Assembly (NCBI GenBank): GCA_028280565.1
Contig: JANQLQ010000143.1
Coordinates: forward strand, 1 to 52,709
Direction: 5' to 3'
DNA: 52,709 nt
From: Fulvivirga sp.
GTDB lineage: Bacteria; Bacteroidota; Bacteroidia; Cytophagales; Cyclobacteriaceae
Position 1 is the first letter of the stretch. Every line of letters starts with the position of its first letter. Shown here one piece after another: positions 47,344 to 52,709 of the stretch. Both the position numbers and the translations under genes were made by a program. Below the pieces are notes generated by a model. It saw nothing but the letters and a program-made list of their open reading frames with translations. It searched no databases and was not told the DNA's origin.

Positions 47344-47414
47344 TTTGTTCATATCCCGCGGTGGATTTTGCATCATCGTCAAAACGATGCTGCCAACCTT
47401 AGACGATGAACAAA
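47344..47414. ncRNA. Nested inverted repeat, possible structured RNA or cruciform
   Basis: Outer arms TTTGTTCAT (47344-47352) and ATGAACAAA (47406-47414) pair perfectly. Inside, CATCGT (47374-47379) and ACGATG (47384-47389) form a hairpin with loop CAAA, extendable by three pairs past one mismatch. It lies 130 bp before the small gene coupled to menE. Whether it is transcribed is unknown. Confidence 0.4.
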
Positions 47415-47543
47415 GGATCAAGTTTTTGAAATAAAAAGTATCCTGGTTCAAAATCAAGGTCCATTCTATATGACATACTGCCCTTTTCTTTCATGAAATG
47501 CAAGGTTTTTTTTCTAATTTACAGGTTTAAGGACCTATCCAAT

Positions 47544-47906
47544 ATGTACGAGAGAAGAGAAATACATCGAGCTATCGGTGAACTGGCCTACGTGATCAGC
47601 AGGGCTCAAGCCGGGCACGAACTGGACGAAAAAAAGGCATTTTTCGACATAATAGAACGTGAATTGAACTACGATGCATGGGCGGCGGAGAGTAGGTTTG
47701 AGATCCTCGATGAGAAGGTACACCCTACCATAGATCATGCGTATAACGACGCAATCTATGGGTTCAAAATGTACAAGGATCACCTCACCCCCGAATTAAA
47801 AGAGACCACGCTAAGAGTGGTAGAGGCAGTGGCACGTGTCTATTATAAGTCAGAGACCCAACAGTTTATCATCGATCGGTTGAAAAATGACCTTAAAATA
47901 CTTTAA
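47544..47906 (+). CDS. Conserved-looking small protein of unknown function, coupled to menE (120 aa)
   Basis: I do not recognise it. It is a soluble, charged, mostly helical protein starting MYERREIHRAIGELAYVISR, with a region DEKKAFFDIIERELNYDAWA that resembles TerB-like helical bundles and ends in FIIDRLKNDLKIL. No signal peptide, membrane helix or Cys is present. The frame opens 17 codons upstream, but the hydrophobic extension lies in the AT-rich leader and ATG 47544 is preferred. Its stop overlaps the menE ATG (TAATG), so its translation is tied to menE. A role in menaquinone synthesis is possible but unsupported by its sequence. Confidence 0.75.
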   Translation: MYERREIHRAIGELAYVISRAQAGHELDEKKAFFDIIERELNYDAWAAESRFEILDEKVHPTIDHAYNDAIYGFKMYKDHLTPELKETTLRVVEAVARVYYKSETQQFIIDRLKNDLKIL

Positions 47907-48979
47907 TGGTTCCTTTTGTTCACCTCAATGGCAGGCTTGTGGAGGTGAGTCAGCTGGCGTCATTTGAAGTAGGCAGTGAATTTGAAAGATCCACTGTTGA
48001 ATTCCTGCAGCAATGGCAGCAGGGGCAGGACCGGTTTGACTTATATACCTCCGGTTCTACCGGGAAACCTACTAACATCAGCATCCAACGCCAGCAGATG
48101 GTGGCGAGTGCTAATATGACCATAGAAGCATTTAACTTGCTCCCTCATGATACACTACATCTTTGTTTGAATACCGGGTTTATCGCTGGAAAAATGATGC
48201 TGGTTCGGGCCATGGTGGGAAACATGAATATCGTGGCCGAGGAGCCTTCCGCTTATCCCAAGGCCCTGGCAGATCATTTGGACACTATACATTTTACCGC
48301 GCTTATCCCTCTCCAACTGGAAAACTTATTAGCGGACGAGCCTTCTCTTCACGCTTTGAACAAAATGAAAGGGATCATCATTGGTGGAGCTCCTACCAGT
48401 GCTGAACTGGAAAAAAGGGTACAGGAAATTTCAGCCCCGGTATTCGCTACTTTTGGTATGACCGAAACCGTAACACACGTTGCCCTAAGACGGCTGAATG
48501 GCGCTGGGAGGTCCAAGTATTACCAGGTATTGCCGGGCATCCAAATCGACCTAGACGACCGGGAATGCCTGGCGATCTCCGGGCCGGTAACACTGGGCAA
48601 AAGGATTGTTACCAATGACCGGGTCAAGCTAGTAGATAAAACCCATTTTGAATGGCTAGGAAGAATAGATAATGTGATCAACTCCGGCGGGATCAAGATC
48701 CAGTTGGAAGAGGTGGAAAGAGAGGTCGCAAAAGTCCTCAGCAAGCTAGGCTTAAAATACCGGGCTTTCGCTGCCGGTATCCCCGACAAATCATTAGGGC
48801 AGGTGCTTGTGCTTTGCCTGGAAGGTCAAGAAACCCCAATCAATACTTTACTGGCTGAACTCAAATCGCAGTTACCAAAATATCATGCACCGCGCAAAGT
48901 TCTCTTTATCGACCGGTTTGTAGAAACCAGTACGGGTAAGATCAATCGCAGGGAAACTATAAAGCCAGTGATGGGGTGA
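47906..48979 (+). CDS. menE: o-Succinylbenzoate-CoA ligase MenE, short form (357 aa)
   Basis: AMP-forming acyl-CoA synthetase that activates o-succinylbenzoate. The P-loop-like A3 motif DLYTSGSTGKPTNISI is near residue 50, the A5 motif is ATFGMTETVTHVALR, the hinge and A8 region GRIDNVINSGGIKIQLEEVE, and the catalytic A10 lysine lies in STGKINRRE. At 357 aa it lacks most of the N-terminal part of the 450-aa enzymes, as is usual for Bacteroidota MenE. It overlaps the upstream small gene by one base. Confidence 0.93.
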   Translation: MVPFVHLNGRLVEVSQLASFEVGSEFERSTVEFLQQWQQGQDRFDLYTSGSTGKPTNISIQRQQMVASANMTIEAFNLLPHDTLHLCLNTGFIAGKMMLVRAMVGNMNIVAEEPSAYPKALADHLDTIHFTALIPLQLENLLADEPSLHALNKMKGIIIGGAPTSAELEKRVQEISAPVFATFGMTETVTHVALRRLNGAGRSKYYQVLPGIQIDLDDRECLAISGPVTLGKRIVTNDRVKLVDKTHFEWLGRIDNVINSGGIKIQLEEVEREVAKVLSKLGLKYRAFAAGIPDKSLGQVLVLCLEGQETPINTLLAELKSQLPKYHAPRKVLFIDRFVETSTGKINRRETIKPVMG

Positions 48980-49026
48980 CTCCTCAATTAAGTTACCGAA
49001 TACACTTGGCTACAAAACAAATCCCA

Positions 49027-50286
49027 TCACGTTTTCTGTTTCTTCTTCTTCGCCGCAGGGAATAAAATATTGTTCAAAATAAGGCGATAGCCCGGTGAAT
49101 TAGGATGAAGGTTCAAATCCGTAGGCTCTTCATTGACCAGGTGCTGGTAATCTTCAGGATCATGCCCCCCATAAAAGGTCCAGAATCCTTTCCCGAATAC
49201 TCCATGAACGTATTTGGCCTCTTTTATAGATTTGGTCTCCCCCATGATCACCACGTCGGATTTGATCAAGCTTTCTTTATACCCCGTGGTTTGGCCATAA
49301 AAGCCTTTGATCACCTGGGTATGGTTTTGGGTGAGCATCGTAGGGATAGGGTCCCACTTAGCCGAAAATTCGAATAACGTGAAGAAGTCATTCTCTTCCC
49401 GAAGACCACGTTCAGCATATTTGTTATCGATATTGGAAAACTCGTACTCAAACGGGTCACGAGAGATCTTGAAATTTTCAAAAGCAAATGTATTCTTATA
49501 ATTCAATTTTTCCTGGGCCCCTGGGTCAGGCGGATCACCATCAAACATACGGTCGATCATATCAATACCTTCACCGGCTAAAGCGATATCGTAAGTATCT
49601 GTGGCTGAGCACATAGCAAAAAGAAACCCTCCTCCAGTAACAAACTCACGGATCTTTTTGGCCACCGCCAGCTTAAGATGGGATACTTTTCCAAAACCAT
49701 GTTTCCGGGCAGATTCTTCAAACTCTCTCTGCTGCTCGATGTACCAGGGCATGTTCTTATAATTCCGGTAAAACTTGCCATACTGCCCCGTAAAATCCTC
49801 GTGATGCAAGTGCAGCCAATCGTATTTTGGAAGTTCCATGGTCAACACCTCGTCATCAAAAATCACATCGTAAGGAATCTCCGCATAGGTAAGTACAAGC
49901 GTAACGGCGTCATCCCAAGGCAATTTACTTTTAGGAGAGTATACCGCAATTTTCGGGTACTTGTCCAGCCGCATTACGTCGGAGTTCGTAGAAGGGCTAG
50001 CGATACTTTCTAAAATGGAGTTAGACTGCGCATCGGAGATCACCTCGTAGCTCACTCCTCTTATGATGAGTTCGTTTTCAAACTTTTGGTAGTATTTGAA
50101 AAGAAAACTACCTCCCCGGTAATTCAGTAACCAGTCCACTTCAATGTCGTTTTGCAACACCCAATACGAAATGCCGTAGGCTTTTAGATGGTTGGTCTGC
50201 TTTCCATCCATAGGCACTAGCAAATAGCTCGCCATAGATGAGAAAGAATAAGCAATAAACAGGAAGGAAAGTACAATTGATCTCAT
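49027..50286 (-). CDS. Exported protein with GATase-like fold, often misannotated asparagine synthetase B (419 aa)
   Basis: Signal peptide MRSIVLSFLFIAYSFSSMAS, then YLLVPMDGKQTNHLKAYGIS and the family run VDWLLNYRGGSFLFKY. The middle holds AVYSPKSKLPWDDAVTLVLT, a strand-helix start like class I amidotransferase domains, and GGGFLFAMCSATDT, which places a Cys in a nucleophile-elbow-like position. Conserved later words are FYGGHDPEDYQHLV and LNLHPNSPGYRLILNN. From memory, homologues are widespread in Bacteroidota and carried as asparagine synthetase B, yet there is no Asn synthetase domain here. Function unknown; periplasmic. ATG 50286 is preferred to the GTG two codons upstream. It is convergent with menE. 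Confidence 0.75.
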   Translation of the reverse strand: MRSIVLSFLFIAYSFSSMASYLLVPMDGKQTNHLKAYGISYWVLQNDIEVDWLLNYRGGSFLFKYYQKFENELIIRGVSYEVISDAQSNSILESIASPSTNSDVMRLDKYPKIAVYSPKSKLPWDDAVTLVLTYAEIPYDVIFDDEVLTMELPKYDWLHLHHEDFTGQYGKFYRNYKNMPWYIEQQREFEESARKHGFGKVSHLKLAVAKKIREFVTGGGFLFAMCSATDTYDIALAGEGIDMIDRMFDGDPPDPGAQEKLNYKNTFAFENFKISRDPFEYEFSNIDNKYAERGLREENDFFTLFEFSAKWDPIPTMLTQNHTQVIKGFYGQTTGYKESLIKSDVVIMGETKSIKEAKYVHGVFGKGFWTFYGGHDPEDYQHLVNEEPTDLNLHPNSPGYRLILNNILFPAAKKKKQKT

Positions 50287-50507
50287 AACCACAATTTCAG
50301 CATTTTAAATTACCGATAAAAACGAATATAGTCTAATTACACCTTTTATCATTCAATGAACGTTGATATTGATTATTTTAGTTTCATAAAAGATGAGAAA
50401 TATTAGGCCCGGGAAAATTTTAAAAGTACCCAATTCATAGGGTCCTTTTAGCGGGGCATTCAAAAAAAACAAAACGAGCCTCTTAAAGTCGTTAAAACCT
50501 TGTGTAA

Positions 50508-51743
50508 ATGAACTTAGTTGAGAACATAAAAGAAGGCCTGCGGTCCATTAACGCGAATTTACTACGCACCACCCTGACTGCGCTTATTGTTGCTATAGGG
50601 ATCACTTCGCTCGTGGGGATCTTAACGGCCATTGATGGTATCCAAAGCTCGGTGACCGACTCTTTGTCAGACTTGGGGGTTAATACCTTTGATATCTATT
50701 CAAAATCCAATTCCGGTAGGCGTCGGCGCGGGATTGTAGAAAAAGCACAACCGCCGATCAAGCTTAAGGAGGCGGTGCGTTTCATTGAGAATTACAAGTA
50801 CCCTGCAGAGGTAAGCCTTTCTACACGGGTAACGGGTACGGCCGAGATCAAAAAAGGGTCCAAAAAGACCAATGCTTCCGTGAGGGTTTTCGGGGCAAAC
50901 GAACATTATATAGCGCTGGAAGGATTAGACATCGAGGAGGGCAGGAATTTCTCTTCCATAGAAGTTCAATATGGCTCTAACGTCGTTATTTTAGGTCCGG
51001 ATGTAGTAGACCCTTTATACCGAGAAAATGAGCAAGTATTGAATACCGAGATCTCTATTTTCGGGGGAAAATACAAGGTGATCGGCGTGCTGGTCGAGCG
51101 TGGGGAAGTTGGCGGAGGCTCTCCTGACAATACCGTTATCATCCCTATCCTGAATGCGAGCCGGATGTCATCTAATCGTGATTTGCGGTATTCCCTAACG
51201 GTGGGCATTAAAAACATGCAGGACATGCAGTATGCCATGGGAGAGGCCACCGGTTTGATGCGTAAGATCAGGCGAGATAAGATCGGCGATCCTAATTCTT
51301 TCGAGATCGATAAGAGTGAATCGCTGGCTGAACAATTAGCCACGGTGACCGGAGCTATGAAAATGGGTGGCTTTGGCATAGGCTTCATTACTTTGCTAGG
51401 CGCCTCCATAGCCCTCATGAATATCATGATGGTGTCCGTTACGGAACGTACCCGGGAAGTTGGGGTTCGTAAGGCGCTGGGCGCTACACCCAAACGGATC
51501 AAGCAGCAATTCATCATTGAAGCCATGGTAGTTTGCCTCATAGGGGGTATAGCAGGTGTATTACTGGGTATTGGTGTCGGCAACCTCATGGCTCGCGCTT
51601 TGGACATCACGGGATTCGTAGTTCCTTGGGTCTGGGTGATCATGGGGCTGGTGGTCTGTATCGTTGTAGGGCTGGTATCCGGTTACTATCCCGCTAGCAA
51701 AGCCGCCAAGCTGGATCCCATTGAATCACTGAGATTTGAATAG
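50508..51743 (+). CDS. MacB/FtsX-type ABC permease (411 aa)
   Basis: Inner-membrane permease with the classical four-helix MacB layout: helix 1 (LLRTTLTALIVAIGITSLVG, about 18-42), a periplasmic MacB-PCD domain (about 45-280; NVVILGPDVVDPLY, KYKVIGVLVERGE), then three helices from about 285 to 405 (GIGFITLLGASIALMNIMMV, AMVVCLIGGIAGVLLGIGVG, WVIMGLVVCIVVGLVSGYYP). The cytoplasmic loop TERTREVGVRKALGATPKRI and the ending LDPIESLRFE are diagnostic. The basic stretch NSGRRRRG near residue 65 is unusual in the periplasmic part. No ATPase or periplasmic adaptor gene is adjacent in the window. Likely exports a lipoprotein, peptide or drug. Confidence 0.92.
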   Translation: MNLVENIKEGLRSINANLLRTTLTALIVAIGITSLVGILTAIDGIQSSVTDSLSDLGVNTFDIYSKSNSGRRRRGIVEKAQPPIKLKEAVRFIENYKYPAEVSLSTRVTGTAEIKKGSKKTNASVRVFGANEHYIALEGLDIEEGRNFSSIEVQYGSNVVILGPDVVDPLYRENEQVLNTEISIFGGKYKVIGVLVERGEVGGGSPDNTVIIPILNASRMSSNRDLRYSLTVGIKNMQDMQYAMGEATGLMRKIRRDKIGDPNSFEIDKSESLAEQLATVTGAMKMGGFGIGFITLLGASIALMNIMMVSVTERTREVGVRKALGATPKRIKQQFIIEAMVVCLIGGIAGVLLGIGVGNLMARALDITGFVVPWVWVIMGLVVCIVVGLVSGYYPASKAAKLDPIESLRFE

Positions 51744-52614
51744 GATATCGCTTGTAATTTCAAGAAATAAGTTAAGAGTCCTAAGAATGATAAAGAAGTC
51801 GGTTAGGCATTTCTATCAACAACATAAAAACTTCTTTATCGTCATTCCTGCTGGCCTTACGGGGTAAGCGATGTGCAAGAGCAGGAATCTGCCCTGTCGT
51901 TGAACATGAACCTTTTTTTGAATGTAACGGGCTTTCGTTTCACGACTTCTCAGATTCCTTGTTACGCGCAGCCTAACACACAGGCAGCAAGGAATGACGA
52001 TCAAAAAAAGAGGAAAGAAAAAAATACTTAATAAACAAACCTTCACGTCATTCCGGCCGGGCATGTGTGTAGGCTGTGGGGAGAGCCGGGACCTGCCGGC
52101 TCGTTTATCGTGTAACGTTCTCTTTGTAAGCCTACGAAACTGGTCGTAGGTTAAGCATGGCAGTCTTACGGCCTACGATTGAACAAGAGCGTCCGCTCGG
52201 TGGCTTTCCAAGGTAGCTCCTTGATCATTTTACCTACCGGATCCTGGACCGTGCTCTTTGTAATTGTACTTGATTTTCGTTTCGCAACTTCGCAGATTCT
52301 TTGTTGCGGCCTAGCCCAGTGAACAGGCTGCAAGGGAATGACGATGTTAGAAAGTAAGGATGACGTTCTTAGGTATGGGTGTTGGATGGATTTAGAACAG
52401 GAGGTTGATCACCCACCCTTTGTTGCTAGCTAGCACCAGGTTTGAAACTACAAACCTCATTATTAATGACGTAAATCCAACAAAGTAGAATTAGTCACAA
52501 GTTAATTGAAGGGCAATTACATTATGATCTGTGTTGCGGTATTGGGAAGTTCTCGACGAGGCGGCAATTGGCAACGGACAGTAGGCAGAAGATAGGGTTG
52601 CTGACAGTTTACTA
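51744..52614. repeat. Repeat-rich intergenic region with two R2 units and an R3 unit nested in the second
   Basis: No gene is supported. 51840-51999 is an R2 unit with perfect ends CGTCATTCC/GGAATGACG and inner CAGGAATCTG/CAGATTCC words. 52046-52343 is a second R2 unit with the same ends, enlarged to 298 bp because an R3 hairpin unit (52141-52200: GGTCGTAGGTTAAGC, then GCCTACGA and CGTCCGCTCGG) lies inside it. From 52560 short words of the TTGGCAACGGACAGTAGGCAG type follow (the reverse of the TGCCTACTG words elsewhere). Confidence 0.8.
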
Positions 52615-52633
52615 GTGTCGTGTCACATCTACT

Positions 52634-52663
52634 TTGACGGTAAAAATAGTTTTTTTATTTTTG
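52634..52663 (+). promoter_or_regulatory. Consensus Bacteroidota promoter of the IS630-like transposase
   Basis: TTG of TTGACGG (52634-52636) is followed after exactly 19 bp by TATTTTTG (52656-52663), matching the TTG-N19-TAnnTTTG consensus. The ATG follows 9 bp after the -7 element, so the leader is only a few bases. Confidence 0.7.
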
Positions 52664-52672
52664 GTTAAAACC

Positions 52673-52709
52673 ATGAAAAAATACAAGGTCACCTTAACGC
52701 AAGAAGAAA
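52673..52709 (+). CDS. Partial IS630-family transposase, N-terminus only
   Basis: ATG 52673 opens a frame MKKYKVTLTQEE that runs off the window. This start resembles IS630 helix-turn-helix transposases, which typically begin with a KYxVxLTxEER-type strand and helix. Only 12 residues are available, so the call leans on the promoter and the terminal sequence beside it. Confidence 0.5.
   Translation, partial: MKKYKVTLTQEE

Larger units (their letters stand above)
46165..47543. repeat. 1.4-kb repeat cluster inside the men region (two R1 copies, one R2, one nested hairpin)
   Basis: No gene is supported. 46269-46422 is an R2 unit with ends CGTCATTCC and GGAAGGACG and an internal GGGAATCTG/CAGATTCC pair. 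About 46485-46535 is the TTTGCCTACTGACCTTTGCC word shared with 33535-33580. 46604-46894 is an R1 copy with an internal deletion joining GCGGCAC to AAATGAAAAC. 46913-47323 is a nearly complete R1 copy. 47344-47414 is a nested inverted repeat (separate entry). The cluster splits menF-menD from menE. Confidence 0.8.
52615..52709 (+). mobile_element. Left end of an IS630-like insertion sequence (cut by window edge)
   Basis: After a TA dinucleotide (52613-52614, the usual IS630 target) comes GTGTCGTGTCACATCTAC, a plausible terminal sequence, then a textbook Bacteroidota promoter and the start of an ORF whose first 12 residues resemble IS630 transposases. The right end and the transposase body are outside the window. 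Confidence 0.55.

Noticed and set aside
1-52709. tRNA or rRNA genes
   Set aside because: Gaps were read for cloverleaf arms and the TTCGA-type T loop and for rRNA motifs; none was convincing.

Overview
The window looks like a chromosomal segment of a Bacteroidota bacterium, probably a marine or soil Cytophagales. The evidence is several Por secretion system (T9SS) C-terminal sorting domains, TAnnTTTG-type -7 promoter elements with AT-rich start regions instead of Shine-Dalgarno sequences, a futalosine-independent menaquinone pathway, a Porin_10 porin, 800-residue ABC permeases ending in NPVDSLRYE, and an OmpA protein with TPR, PD40 and CRD domains as in PorE. No rRNA, tRNA, CRISPR array or phage gene was found.

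Layout. 1-808 is repeat-rich intergenic DNA. 809-3274 (-) is a large ABC permease. 3564-5380 (-) is menC translationally coupled (ATGA) to a VIT1/CCC1-type metal transporter. 5529-6731 (+) is queA with an almost leaderless promoter. 6732-7377 is a repeat copy. 7378-9720 (-) is the PorE-like OmpA protein. 9721-10258 is a divergent control region. 10259-33254 (+) is a tight six-gene row. 33255-33589 carries REP-like hairpins. 33590-38170 (-) holds a small T9SS cargo protein and lpxK-porin-miaE. 38370-41724 (+) holds a NIF3/YbgI protein, a coiled-coil zinc-ribbon homologue that has lost most of its zinc ligands, and a TPR protein. 42163-48979 holds a histidine phosphatase (-) and a men cluster (+): hotdog thioesterase, menF, menD, then 1.4 kb of repeats where menB would often sit, then a small unknown gene coupled to menE. 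49027-50286 (-) is an exported GATase-like protein. 50508-51743 (+) is a MacB-type permease. The last kilobase has nested palindromic repeats and the left end of an IS630-like element.

The most interesting system is the 23-kb row at 10259-33254. In order it encodes: an ATP/ADP-translocase-like 12-TM protein fused to HEAT repeats and a degenerate cyclic-nucleotide-binding domain; a protein built of three TIR-like domains; an nSTAND1 NTPase with one transmembrane helix, a coiled coil and a WD40 propeller; an outer-membrane barrel with a helical N-terminal region; a lipoprotein with propeller-like repeats; and a 4303-residue T9SS-exported repeat protein. Gaps are 7, -1, -8, -1 and 34 bp, so it is probably one transcript. 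The parts cover every envelope layer from cytoplasm to cell surface and pair nucleotide-related modules (translocase fold, TIR, STAND) with a surface sensor or adhesin. I infer a trans-envelope sensing or conflict system; its function is unproven.

Five or more copies of one dispersed repeat of about 300-410 bp, plus two further palindromic families, fill nearly all long intergenic gaps.
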